Translations under genes and position numbers: made by a program
Part shown: positions 16,350 to 23,727 of the stretch, one piece after another
Position numbering within the stretch: position 1 is the first letter of the stretch
Layout of the letters: each line of letters begins with the position of its first letter
Origin: a virus
Reading direction: 5' to 3' (one strand)
Virus record (IMG/VR): IMGVR_UViG_3300019776_000932
Location: 1-24,726 of that record
Length of the DNA: 24,726 nt
Notes under the pieces: model-generated
The model's database searches: none
What the model was told of the DNA's origin: nothing
What the model saw: only the letters and a program-made list of their open reading frames with translations

Positions 16350-17554
16350 ATGCATCAGGAAAAAATCTCGGTTCTGTTTGTATTAAACTCAAGCAGGACT
16401 AATCAAAAAGGATTATGCTCTCTTTATTGTAGAATCACCTTAAACAAGGAAAGAAAACAATTCTCTACAGGATTATTAGTTAATCCAACCCATTGGGAAA
16501 GCAAGCGTCAAGAAGTAAGTACTTATGAGCCTAATCACAAATATATCAATGCTCAGATAGAGCGAATTCAGGTTAAGATTTATAACATAGCTTTAGTTTT
16601 TCAACTGCAAGGAATTAAGTACTCGCTTGAGGATATATGTAATGAATACAAAGGTGTAGAAAGCAAAAAGAAGGAGTGTGTATCATCGTATTACAATCAA
16701 TATTTATCAAGAATTAAAAAGCTTATAGGTCTGGAGATAAAACAAAACATATGATAAGTTCGACTATGTCGGTAAAGATTTAGAAGCTTTTATAAAATCG
16801 AAATATAAAAAGTCTGATTTGTCTTTAGAAGAGTTGAATTTACAGTTTCTCGATGATTTTGACTACTTTCTAAAGACCGAGAAGAATCAAAAACAAGTGT
16901 AACTATCAACAAGGAGATTCAACGGCTTAGAACACCTATAAAACGAGCTATTTCAGAAGGTTATTTAGATAGGAGCCCGTTATATTATATAAGTCAAAAA
17001 CAGTTCGAAAAGAGGTTGTATTCCTTTCTGTAAAAGAACTCAGAACTCTTGAAGAAGCAGTGTTACAACTAAAAAGATTGTGTATGATTCAAGATTTATT
17101 CATCTTCTGTTGTTACACAGGACTAGCCTATAATGAAATGGTAAATCTTGAGAAGCAGAATATCCAATTAGGGTTTGATAACATTAACTGGATTCAGATG
17201 AAGCGAGAAAAAACTCAACGTCAACTCTCCATTCCTATTCTTCCTAAAGCACAAGAAATCATTTATAAATACCTAACAGAAAGTAATCGCATATTCCCTT
17301 CTATAAGTAACCAGAAATTCAATTCATATTTAAAAGAAATTGCTGCTATTATAGGGATTGAAAAAAGGCTTACTCATCACACGGTAAGGAAAACATTTGC
17401 TTCAACTGTTCTCCTATATAATGACGTACCGATGGAAATCGTCTCAGAGCTTTTAGGTCATTCTAATATGACAATTACGCAGGAGAGCTATTGGAAAATT
17501 GTGCAGAAGAAAGTGAGTGAGGCAATAAAAAATCTAGCTGAAAAATTAAAATGA
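16350..17554 (+). pseudogene. Decayed second tyrosine recombinase, paralogue of the 980-2185 gene
   Basis: The reading begins at the ATG at 16350 (KISVLFVL matching KISILFLL of the intact copy). It runs through the arm domain until a frameshift near 16745 brings the stop at 16752-16754. Translation continues in another frame as TYDKFDYVGKDLEAF, shifts again near 16900 (to TINKEIQR) and a third time near 16985 (to YKSKTVRKEVVFLSV). It then stays open to the stop at 17554 with the catalytic part intact: K in MKREKTQ, HxxR in HHTVRKT, LLGHS and the Tyr in QESYWK. Like the intact copy it has alanine in TGLAYNEM. At least three frameshifts make it non-functional as a full protein. The 3' flank is also homologous to that of the intact gene. 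Confidence 0.88.
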
Positions 17555-17562
17555 AATTCTTC

Positions 17563-17625
17563 ATTCTTCTCAAGACAAAGTACAAACTTAAAAAGTACTC
17601 CTATTCTTGAGAAGGATTTATTTTT
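17563..17625 (+). terminator. Second copy of the recombinase 3' hairpin
   Basis: The outer stem pairs 17563-17575 with 17605-17617 with one G-T wobble, and the inner stem AGTAC (17579-17583) with GTACT (17595-17599). A T-rich tract follows. Compared with the copy at 2192-2255 the structure is kept although bases differ, which argues that the hairpin matters. Confidence 0.68.
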
Positions 17626-17701
17626 GATTAACCTAATCGTTTTGAGGTTTCCCGTAAGGTATAGTTAAAAAAGTAGTTTAGGTTTATATGGAATCAATCA
17701 G

Positions 17702-17938
17702 TTATTGTTTTTTATCATATTTAAACAATTCTGAGACATCAATTTTAAGTGCTTTTGAAATAGCGAACAACGTAGTTACAGAAGTATTAATAACACCTCT
17801 TTCTATTCTGCTAATCTGTGAGATTTCTACACCTAGCTCATTAGCAAGCTGTTCTTGTGTAAAACCTTTTGCCAAGCGAAGTTCTCGGAGAGCGTTTCCG
17901 AAACCAATTAAAATGATTTTTTTATCTAGTTTATCCAC
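17702..17938 (-). CDS. XRE-family helix-turn-helix repressor
   Basis: Small DNA-binding regulator of 78 residues, almost entirely one HTH_3 domain: LRELRLAKGFTQEQLANELG (18-37) followed by ISQISRIERG (39-48) is the classic Cro/C1-type turn and recognition helix. The start codon is GTG at 17938-17936; no in-frame ATG lies close upstream. It is the only clear minus-strand gene in the window. It faces away from the genes to its right, and a 22-bp palindrome lies 31 bp upstream of its start, in the divergent control region. It likely represses itself and the rightward genes of the element, as phage-type or element repressors do. The opposite-strand open frame over it is a shadow. Confidence 0.93.
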   Translation of the reverse strand: MDKLDKKIILIGFGNALRELRLAKGFTQEQLANELGVEISQISRIERGVINTSVTTLFAISKALKIDVSELFKYDKKQ

Positions 17939-17969
17939 AGAATAAAATTCTAATAATAAACTAATTTTT

Positions 17970-17991
17970 ATATAGGCAAATTTGCCTATAT
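17970..17991. promoter_or_regulatory. 22-bp perfect palindrome, probable XRE operator
   Basis: The half-site ATATAGGCAAA (17970-17980) is followed directly by its exact reverse complement TTTGCCTATAT (17981-17991). It lies between the leftward XRE gene and the rightward genes and overlaps a plus-strand -7-like element, so bound repressor would block that promoter. The operator role is inferred from position and symmetry. Confidence 0.78.
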
Positions 17992-17994
17992 TTG
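17987..17994 (+). promoter_or_regulatory. -7 element of a rightward promoter
   Basis: TATATTTG matches TAnnTTTG and sits on the right half of the palindrome. No good TTTG box is found about 19 bp upstream, so the promoter may be weak or need help. Confidence 0.5.
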
Positions 17995-18147
17995 AACGAA
18001 TGCCATTATAGAATTTAAGGGACGCAACCTGTAAAGAAGGGTTCTCTTTAAATCTGAATAGTGAATCGAGAACATAAACAGATTAAATAAAAAATAAAAA
18101 ACGGATACCTGATGCCGGAATAAGTAGGGAACAATTAAATAACATTT
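17995..18147 (+). other. Long untranslated leader before the small membrane protein
   Basis: About 150 bases follow the presumed rightward promoter without a credible gene. GTTCTC (18041-18046) and GAGAAC (18068-18073) could pair across a 21-base loop. No known riboswitch or small RNA was recognised. Confidence 0.35.
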
Positions 18148-18318
18148 ATGAAAGAATCAGAACCAAAAAATTCATCAAGATTAATAATTATCTTAGTTAC
18201 GGTTATCGTAATAGCCTGTCTATTTGTAAAGAGAACAAAAGAAAGTCATCTAGGCTATACAAAAACAACCTTCTCAATCAATAATTTTGTTATATACGAT
18301 CATTTTACTAGAGAATAA
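18148..18318 (+). CDS. Small single-span membrane protein (56 residues)
   Basis: ATG at 18148 to TAA at 18316-18318 encodes 56 residues. A polar N-terminus (MKESEPKNSSR) is followed by one strongly hydrophobic stretch at about 12-27 (LIIILVTVIVIACLFV) and a basic segment (KRTK). This suggests a single transmembrane helix with a short soluble tail. It lacks a known family. It is the first gene after the XRE operator in the rightward direction, with another membrane protein 53 bases on. Small membrane proteins at this place in elements can act in exclusion or maintenance, but nothing in the sequence proves this. It is short, so the call rests on the membrane pattern and context. Confidence 0.5.
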   Translation: MKESEPKNSSRLIIILVTVIVIACLFVKRTKESHLGYTKTTFSINNFVIYDHFTRE

Positions 18319-18371
18319 TACTTCAAGTGAATTTAGAAAAATGAAAGAAGATAATAGTAAATAACAATAAT

Positions 18372-18644
18372 ATGGCAAAAGCTTTAAAGATAATTTTTAT
18401 AATAATAGCTGTCTTAGTTGGTTTAATACTTTTAGGAACTGCATTAGGAATTATCTCAACCGTAATTAATTTTATAACAAGTAATGAAATTATATTTTAT
18501 GTAATTTTAACCATTATCTGTGGTCTAATCGTGCTAGTGTTGGGTAAGAATGTTAACTCTGAAATTCGTGGTATTGCTTATTTATTATTAGCTCTATCGA
18601 TATTAAATCTAATAGGTATTTTTATAGCCAGCTTATTTGATTAA
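18372..18644 (+). CDS. Small multi-span membrane protein (90 residues)
   Basis: The protein is 90 residues and mostly hydrophobic. Three likely transmembrane helices lie at about 5-32, 40-59 and 67-88, with a short polar loop GKNVNSEIRG (58-67) between the last two. No family is recognised. It follows the 56-residue membrane protein in the same direction and is closed off by a strong terminator. The two genes thus form a short unit downstream of the XRE-controlled promoter. The role is unknown; no catalytic motif is visible. Confidence 0.68.
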   Translation: MAKALKIIFIIIAVLVGLILLGTALGIISTVINFITSNEIIFYVILTIICGLIVLVLGKNVNSEIRGIAYLLLALSILNLIGIFIASLFD

Positions 18645-18674
18645 CCTCACATATTTAATCATAAACTTACATTC

Positions 18675-18703
18675 AAAAGCCTAACCATCGTGTTAGGCTT
18701 TTT
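18675..18703 (+). terminator. Rho-independent terminator after the membrane gene pair
   Basis: A perfect 11-bp stem, AAAAGCCTAAC/GTTAGGCTTTT, closes a 6-base loop (CATCGT) and ends in five T. It can act on both strands. Confidence 0.88.
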
Positions 18704-18761
18704 CATTTAAAAAAGTTGTCAAACTTGTCTTTTGAAAATTTTAAAAAATTTTTTTTTCAGA

Positions 18762-18848
18762 GAGCAAGATGATCCCTCATCCAACCGCCCTGCTTCTGTA
18801 GGATGGGATAGTCCCCCCTATGAGTCTAAATTAATAAAGAAAGTAACT
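18762..18848 (+). other. GC-rich segment upstream of the small pre-ATPase gene
   Basis: This stretch has C- and G-runs (ACCGCCCTGC, TAGTCCCCCC) that stand out against AT-rich neighbours. CATCC (18779-18783) and GGATG (18801-18805) could pair. It is in frame with the next gene and open from a TTG at 18732, so it may be an N-terminal extension of that protein, a structured leader or a transfer-origin-like site. Confidence 0.35.
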
Positions 18849-19193
18849 ATGGTTAAGATTATTGATGTAAAAACAATTACAACAGAAACAGGAAAGGAAT
18901 TTAATATGCTGGTTGTTCAAGGAGGAATAGAACCTCTCGTAAGCAATAAAACGGGTAGAATTTATCTAACAATGCGCAAGGCAAACATTTCTACAACATT
19001 CGATGCTGCTTCTTGCAAATCCCTTGTTGGTTCAGAACTGCCTGGCAAAGTTGAGAAAATAGAATGCGAACCCTATGAGTACACCGTTAAAGAAACGGGA
19101 GAAATCATAACATTAAAACACAATTGGCAATACGTGGATGAAGACTTTATAAACGCCAATTCACAAGTCATCGACAAAAAGTTAGTCAATTAA
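18849..19193 (+). CDS. Small protein before the Sak4-like ATPase, possible ssDNA-binding partner
   Basis: From the ATG at 18849 the protein has 114 residues. A longer reading from a TTG at 18732 would give 153, but ATG after an A-rich stretch is the more normal start. The sequence alternates short beta-strand-like hydrophobic runs (VKIIDVKTI, FNMLVVQGG, GRIYLTM, KVEKIECEPYEYTV) and has no transmembrane part, compatible with a small beta-barrel such as an OB fold. It directly precedes the Sak4-like ATPase gene; in phages such ATPases often pair with single-strand-binding proteins. That pairing is inference, and the family is not recognised. Confidence 0.6.
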   Translation: MVKIIDVKTITTETGKEFNMLVVQGGIEPLVSNKTGRIYLTMRKANISTTFDAASCKSLVGSELPGKVEKIECEPYEYTVKETGEIITLKHNWQYVDEDFINANSQVIDKKLVN

Positions 19194-19204
19194 AAAACAA
19201 AAGT

Positions 19205-19235
19205 AAGAGAGCATCGAAAGGTGTTCTCTTTTTTT
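19205..19235 (+). terminator. Terminator or attenuator between the small gene and the Sak4-like gene
   Basis: AAGAGAGCA (19205-19213) pairs with TGTTCTCTT (19222-19230), including one G-T wobble, and is followed by a long T run. It lies 22 bases before the next ATG and no promoter fits between, so read-through would be needed to express the downstream genes. Confidence 0.75.
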
Positions 19236-19257
19236 ATTACACTAAAAACAAATAGTT

Positions 19258-20151
19258 ATGAAACTACAAAAAGCTGAAAGGCATCAAGTAAAATTAAGAA
19301 TCGGACTTTCAGGTCCAAGTGGATTTGGAAAGACCTATTCTGCATTATTAATGGCTTATGGAATTACAAATGACTGGAACAAAATAGCATTGATAGATAC
19401 GGAAAATAAATCCGCAAGTTTATACTCGCATCTTGGAGATTTCAATGTATTGTCTCTGGAAGAACCTTTTGCCCCAGAACGCTATTTGAAGGCGATTAAG
19501 CTATGCGAGGATTCAGGTATGGAATTAATTATTATTGATTCAATAAGCCACGAGTGGCAAGGGAAAGGTGGCTGTTTGGAAGCTCACGAACAATTAGGAG
19601 GTCGATTCCAAGACTGGGCTAAAATAACCCCTCGTCATCAGTCTTTTATTGACGCTATCATATTGTCCAAGTGTCATATAGTCGCTACTTCTAGGAGCAA
19701 AGTGGATTACAGTCTTGATAAGGATGGAAATGGAAAAACTAAAGTGATGAAGTTAGGAACTAAGTCTATAACTAGGGAAGGTTTCGAATACGAGCTTACA
19801 GTCAATTTCGAATTTCTGAACGATAAACATTTAGTATCAGCATCCAAAGACAGAACAGAATTGTTTTCTAACAAACCTGAGTTCATTATCAACTCTTCAA
19901 CAGGAAAGAAACTGATTGAATGGTGTAACCAAGGAATTTCTGTTGAAAGGATAAAAGAAGAAATTAATTCTTGTGAAACAGAAGAAGGTCTAAAACTGAT
20001 CTATGCAAAATATCCAAATCTAAGCTCTGAACTCTATCCTGTTGCAATGGCAAGAAAAGAAACACTTGACAACGTCTCAGCACAAGTAATCTACGAAGAA
20101 GAAATAATTAACAACTTACACCCACAAAACAATGAATTTAGTATTAAATAA
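19258..20151 (+). CDS. Sak4-like RecA-fold ATPase (phage-type recombination)
   Basis: ATPase of 297 residues of the short RecA-like phage type annotated as AAA_24 or Sak4. Walker A GPSGFGKT is at 19-26, an acidic strand IALIDTEN at 43-50, and Walker B LIIIDSISHEW at 90-100. Later HIVATSRSKVDYS fits the strand with the sensor residue. Such proteins help single-strand annealing or strand exchange during phage and element DNA recombination. The C-terminal part (about 200-297) is more variable and helical. Its end overlaps the DUF3871 gene by 20 bases in another frame, so the two are probably translationally coupled. The family call is firm; the exact recombination role is inferred. Confidence 0.83.
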   Translation: MKLQKAERHQVKLRIGLSGPSGFGKTYSALLMAYGITNDWNKIALIDTENKSASLYSHLGDFNVLSLEEPFAPERYLKAIKLCEDSGMELIIIDSISHEWQGKGGCLEAHEQLGGRFQDWAKITPRHQSFIDAIILSKCHIVATSRSKVDYSLDKDGNGKTKVMKLGTKSITREGFEYELTVNFEFLNDKHLVSASKDRTELFSNKPEFIINSSTGKKLIEWCNQGISVERIKEEINSCETEEGLKLIYAKYPNLSSELYPVAMARKETLDNVSAQVIYEEEIINNLHPQNNEFSIK

Positions 20152-21133
20152 CACTGAGCATCAAATCATAGAAGAAGCACAAGTAATTCAATCTGAGAGA
20201 AAGAACTTCATTGAAGCTAACACGCTCCAAGTAGATTTAGAACATCTAAGGAATGAATGCATCGTTCCTGTCTTTTCTAAAGATAATGAATGTACTATTA
20301 GCCACTATGAATTTATCAAATATACTGAGGATGTAATCACCAATGTACTATCAAATAATATACAGCTAGAAGAACAAATCAGGGTGAGCCATATGGTGAA
20401 GGGAAGAATACCTTCTGCCATTGGAAAACCTGCTAAAGATCTTTCGGAACAAGAGAAAACACTTTACTATGAACGTATGGCTTTCGTTATAGAAATTCCA
20501 CAAATCAGTCAGGTTGTTAATGGTAACCGATTGAATTTATCTATAGGAGGAGTACGTGCTTACAATCAAGAAAATCTGTATGGCAAGAAATCTATAGAGA
20601 AATTCAAAGTTTTTATAGGCTTCCAAAACACAGTCTGCTTGAACTTATGCATCTCGACCGATGGATTAGCTGAAAGTATTAGAATCAGTTCGATTGGCGA
20701 ATTGAAATCAAAAATACTGGAATTGATTAATGGCTATGACAGAAAGCAGCATCTAGAGAACTTACAGGAACTAGGCATTTACAGCATTAGCCAAGACCAG
20801 TTTGCTTTTCTGATTGGAAAAATGAAAATGTTTCAATACTTATCTAAAGAAGAGAGAAAAGATTTATTTCCGCTTTCTATAACAGATTCACAAATCACCT
20901 CAATTGTTAAGGATTATTTCTCTGATGTATTCTTTTGTAGTATAGATGGTACTATAAATTTGTGGAAACTATACAATATTTTCACAGAAGCGAACAAGAC
21001 AAGCTACATCGATAATCATTTAGAACGTAATGTCTCAGCGTATGAGTTCATAAGATATCTAGCTAAATACGTTAAAAGCGGTGAGCCTAATTGGTTCATC
21101 AATAATTTAAGTATAGCTAAAACGGGTAAGTGA
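20132..21133 (+). CDS. DUF3871 family protein
   Basis: Protein of 333 residues that I recognise as the Bacteroidota DUF3871 family, found on mobile elements. The N-terminal IEANT segment (27-31), the VPVFSKDNECTISHYEFI stretch (about 46-63) and the RIPSAIGKPAKDL motif (92-104) are typical. The general pattern resembles DUF932/plasmid-type proteins thought to act on element DNA, but no biochemical role is established. It begins inside the last 20 bases of the Sak4-like gene and ends in a TGATG junction with the next gene, showing one coupled unit. No enzyme motif could be pointed to. Confidence 0.75.
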   Translation: MNLVLNNTEHQIIEEAQVIQSERKNFIEANTLQVDLEHLRNECIVPVFSKDNECTISHYEFIKYTEDVITNVLSNNIQLEEQIRVSHMVKGRIPSAIGKPAKDLSEQEKTLYYERMAFVIEIPQISQVVNGNRLNLSIGGVRAYNQENLYGKKSIEKFKVFIGFQNTVCLNLCISTDGLAESIRISSIGELKSKILELINGYDRKQHLENLQELGIYSISQDQFAFLIGKMKMFQYLSKEERKDLFPLSITDSQITSIVKDYFSDVFFCSIDGTINLWKLYNIFTEANKTSYIDNHLERNVSAYEFIRYLAKYVKSGEPNWFINNLSIAKTGK

Positions 21134-21381
21134 TGGATGTAAATGCTTACGGCTTTCTTCTAAAATATAGCTCTCCTTATAGTATTCTTGTCGTTACAAA
21201 TGAGGACAAGCTTATTGAGCTAAACTGTCCTTTTAGAGTAGAAGTGATTAAAAACATCAAGAATATGATGGTATCTCAAACCAAAGAAGTAACTCAGGTA
21301 AAACTAGCTACAAACAACAAGCTTGTTTATATCATCGAAGACAGACCGTATTTTTATGATTATTTTACTATATTGCTTTGA
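21133..21381 (+). CDS. Small hypothetical protein after DUF3871 (82 residues)
   Basis: The ATG at 21133 shares one base with the DUF3871 stop (TGATG), typical of stop-start coupling; a GTG one codon earlier is the alternative. The 82-residue protein begins MDVNAYGFLLKYSSPYSILV and has mixed beta-strand character with no transmembrane part or known motif. It seems to be a small partner of the DUF3871 protein, but no family or function is recognised. Confidence 0.6.
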   Translation: MDVNAYGFLLKYSSPYSILVVTNEDKLIELNCPFRVEVIKNIKNMMVSQTKEVTQVKLATNNKLVYIIEDRPYFYDYFTILL

Positions 21382-21462
21382 ATTTTAAGGAGTTATGCTG
21401 TATTTTGAATAACCAAGCTTTTGAGTCGGTTTCTCCTCCATCAAAAAACCCCTGAAAACGCA

Positions 21463-21470
21463 CCAGCTGG
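21463..21470. repeat. Short palindrome CCAGCTGG
   Basis: A perfect 8-bp palindrome in the gap between the small gene and the terminator. It is too short to assign a function. Confidence 0.25.
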
Positions 21471-21482
21471 AATGATAAAATA

Positions 21483-21512
21483 GGAGAGCTATTAATTTGG
21501 CTCTTCTTTTTT
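21483..21512 (+). terminator. Rho-independent terminator after the Sak4-DUF3871 unit
   Basis: GGAGAGC (21483-21489) pairs with GCTCTTC (21500-21506) with one G-T wobble around a 10-base loop, followed by six T. It ends the transcription unit that includes the Sak4-like and DUF3871 genes. Confidence 0.75.
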
Positions 21513-21578
21513 ATAATAAGTCAGTTTATATGAATTCATTTAGATACATTCGCCAGATTTAAAAAGAAAACATAAACT

Positions 21579-22448
21579 ATGAATGAAAAGCGCTCACTTG
21601 TAATTCCTAAAATCGATCTAGTTAAGATAATTGATAAGAAATACTTTTATAGCCTTAAAAGAGATTTTCTTTCCAATGACTCTGTTTTTGAAAACCAAGA
21701 ACTATACGATGATTTTATGAGAGATCCAAAACCAAACTTAAAACCTGATACTATTACTATACATAAATATGATTATGAGGTTTCTGAGGAGGTTGAAGGA
21801 GTCGATGAGAATGGCGTCTTTGGCATCAGTGGCGGAGATGTTATCAGCAAAGAACTTAAGGAAAATGAGGATATAGAATATAATTTTTTTACAGACTACT
21901 TAATTCTAGGTATAGAAAAAGGTCGGAAATCGTATCTCATAGATATTAACAAATCATTAGTAAATGCTGATAAATTTAAAGAGCATATCTTAATAGGCTT
22001 CTTCACTGAAAAAAAAATAGAGATTAGAACAGCTCTTGATAAAACCACAAAGGTTAAAGAATTTATAAAGAAAGATTTTAATATCAATCTAATAAGTTGT
22101 TTGAACAGCATCTTAGATAAGATAAATTCTCTTGAAAAAATTCATTTACCATCAAAAAAAATCAACTTATCGTTGAATAAAGCAGAGGCTTTACTTTTGT
22201 TTCATGCGCTTTATGAAAAGGATGTTTTTACAGAAGCAACTAATAAAGCTGATCTCGGAAGGTTTATTGATCAACATGTAACATATAGAAAACTAAATAT
22301 AGACAAAGTCGTTAAGAAAGCATACGATTCGACTTTTGGTTTAATTTCTCCGAAAAAAGAAGGTGTCAAAGGTCAGCCAATAAGCCTTGAATTACTACAA
22401 AGACTAGAAAAAATTGAAGACGGACTGTTCGATTTTTTAAAAAAATAA
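21579..22448 (+). CDS. Hypothetical protein of 289 residues upstream of the RepA-like gene
   Basis: I do not recognise the family. The N-terminal half (1-130) is acidic with a glycine-rich NGVFGISGGD loop (about 78-87); the C-terminal half is helical. The segment LSLNKAEALLLFHALYEKD (about 198-216), then DLGRFIDQHVTYR, looks like the helical C-terminal domains seen in several Bacteroidota mobile-element proteins. There is no transmembrane helix or nucleotide-binding motif. It follows a terminator, so it has its own promoter, and precedes the iteron-like region and the helicase gene. A regulatory or replication-accessory role is possible but not shown. Confidence 0.62.
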   Translation: MNEKRSLVIPKIDLVKIIDKKYFYSLKRDFLSNDSVFENQELYDDFMRDPKPNLKPDTITIHKYDYEVSEEVEGVDENGVFGISGGDVISKELKENEDIEYNFFTDYLILGIEKGRKSYLIDINKSLVNADKFKEHILIGFFTEKKIEIRTALDKTTKVKEFIKKDFNINLISCLNSILDKINSLEKIHLPSKKINLSLNKAEALLLFHALYEKDVFTEATNKADLGRFIDQHVTYRKLNIDKVVKKAYDSTFGLISPKKEGVKGQPISLELLQRLEKIEDGLFDFLKK

Positions 22449-22462
22449 CGAAGGGTAATTTA

Positions 22463-22486
22463 ACACCCCGTAATAGCACACCCCGT
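22463..22486. repeat. Paired 9-bp direct repeat ACACCCCGT
   Basis: ACACCCCGT occurs at 22463-22471 and 22478-22486, 15 bp apart, just past the stop of the 289-residue gene and before the helicase gene. It stands out as C-rich in AT-rich DNA. It may bind a replication protein or regulator. Confidence 0.5.
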
Positions 22487-22532
22487 CAATTTATCTATTT
22501 ATATTTTCGCGTTTATAATCACTCGGACATAC

Positions 22533-22556
22533 TGACTATCCTTACTAAGCTGACTA
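22533..22556. repeat. Three iteron-like 9-bp repeats upstream of the RepA-like gene
   Basis: TGACTA (22533), TTACTA (22542) and TGACTA (22551) are spaced exactly 9 bp apart, ending 52 bp before the helicase ATG. An array of short regular repeats before a replication gene is the pattern of a plasmid-type origin or an autoregulatory operator. The copies are short and one is imperfect, so this is tentative. Confidence 0.45.
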
Positions 22557-22608
22557 GCAAAGTAGTTTAGAAAGTCACCTGAGAAACATAAATTCAAAAT
22601 TATAAAAT

Positions 22609-23727
22609 ATGAATGACAACATTATTGAAACAAATTCTAATGGATTTGTAAAAAAGAAAATGAATGTCACTAAAGCTAGTGATTTAATTCTGAGAGTAGA
22701 AAGTGAACCTGAACCAACAATTCTCTGGAATGGAATTGTTGAAGGTTCTAAAGGATTGTTTGTTGGTTTAAGTAAAACCGGAAAAACAACAATGGCCGAG
22801 AACTTGGCGATTTCCATTGCTGTTGGCAGAGTAGAGTATTTAGATTTTCCTTTATCAGGAATCCCTAAAAAGATTTTGTTTGTTAATCTTGAAGAAAGTT
22901 ACGGCTTACGCACTCGCCGTAATATAAAACAAATTTCAAAACTTACAACATCTGAAAGAACCCACTTCGATGAAAACTATTTATCGATTCCCCCAGACGA
23001 TTTTCCTGAGTTTATAAATTCTGAAGAGGATTGGATTAAATTAAGGGAATGTATAATTGATTCAGAAGCAGATGTAATTTTCATTGACTCTCTCTCTCAT
23101 TTAGTAAAAGGACAAATAGAAGTGAGCGAGGTTTTCCTAAAATTTGTGAGGACATTTAGAGAACACATCATATCATTAAAAAAGACAATCATTATTATAC
23201 ATCATAACGTAAAAGGCAATGACAAGCCAATTACCCAAGATAGTATTGCAGGAAGTAGAATTGTTTGTCAGGAATTCGAATATGCAATAGGAATGAGTAA
23301 TATCCCTAATGAGAATGGGGGTAAGTATTTATGTATGCTTTATAATAAATACATTGAAACAGATGATACTAAAGCAATCCTATATAAAATTAATGAACAA
23401 AATTGGCTTGAAAAACTAGGAGAAGCTAACAGATATCATTTGTATTCTACAACAAAGCCTGACAAAAGACAAGACTCAACAAACAAAGATTTGATTTATA
23501 ATTATTGTCAGAGTCAGAGTAGTCTGGGTAGTCAGAGCATTTTAAGTGCGGACTTAATGAAGATGTTTGTAAGTAACGATTCTAAATCAATGGCTAAAGA
23601 CACACTTTATGCATCATTAAAGAAATTGACTGAAGAAGGTAAAATAGAAAGACTGGAAAAAGGGGTATATGAACTTAAAAGAGAAAATGAAGATGAAAAA
23701 GGAGAAGGAGAATTACTTGGTTTATAA
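22609..23727 (+). CDS. RepA-like AAA_25 replicative helicase with C-terminal winged-helix part
   Basis: ATPase of 372 residues of the RepA/AAA_25 hexameric helicase type used by plasmids and integrative elements. Walker A GLSKTGKTT is at 53-61, Walker B VIFIDSLSH at 156-164, and the IIIIHHN strand (194-200) and SIAGSRIV (212-219) fit the conserved later motifs. A serine/glutamine linker (QSQSSLGSQS, near 299-308) made of repeated GTCAGA-type DNA leads to a C-terminal region (about 309-365) that looks like a winged helix (LKKLTEEGKIERLEKGVYEL). It likely unwinds element DNA at an origin, perhaps the repeats just upstream. Its last 59 bases are overlapped by the next gene. Confidence 0.84.
   Translation: MNDNIIETNSNGFVKKKMNVTKASDLILRVESEPEPTILWNGIVEGSKGLFVGLSKTGKTTMAENLAISIAVGRVEYLDFPLSGIPKKILFVNLEESYGLRTRRNIKQISKLTTSERTHFDENYLSIPPDDFPEFINSEEDWIKLRECIIDSEADVIFIDSLSHLVKGQIEVSEVFLKFVRTFREHIISLKKTIIIIHHNVKGNDKPITQDSIAGSRIVCQEFEYAIGMSNIPNENGGKYLCMLYNKYIETDDTKAILYKINEQNWLEKLGEANRYHLYSTTKPDKRQDSTNKDLIYNYCQSQSSLGSQSILSADLMKMFVSNDSKSMAKDTLYASLKKLTEEGKIERLEKGVYELKRENEDEKGEGELLGL

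Noticed and set aside
17688-17945. 85-residue plus-strand open frame
   Set aside because: It is the antisense of the clear XRE gene and has no protein-like features.
23505-23540. Repeated GTCAGA-type DNA as a regulatory repeat or CRISPR-like array
   Set aside because: It lies in frame inside the RepA-like gene and encodes a Ser/Gln linker; there are no spacers or palindromic repeats.
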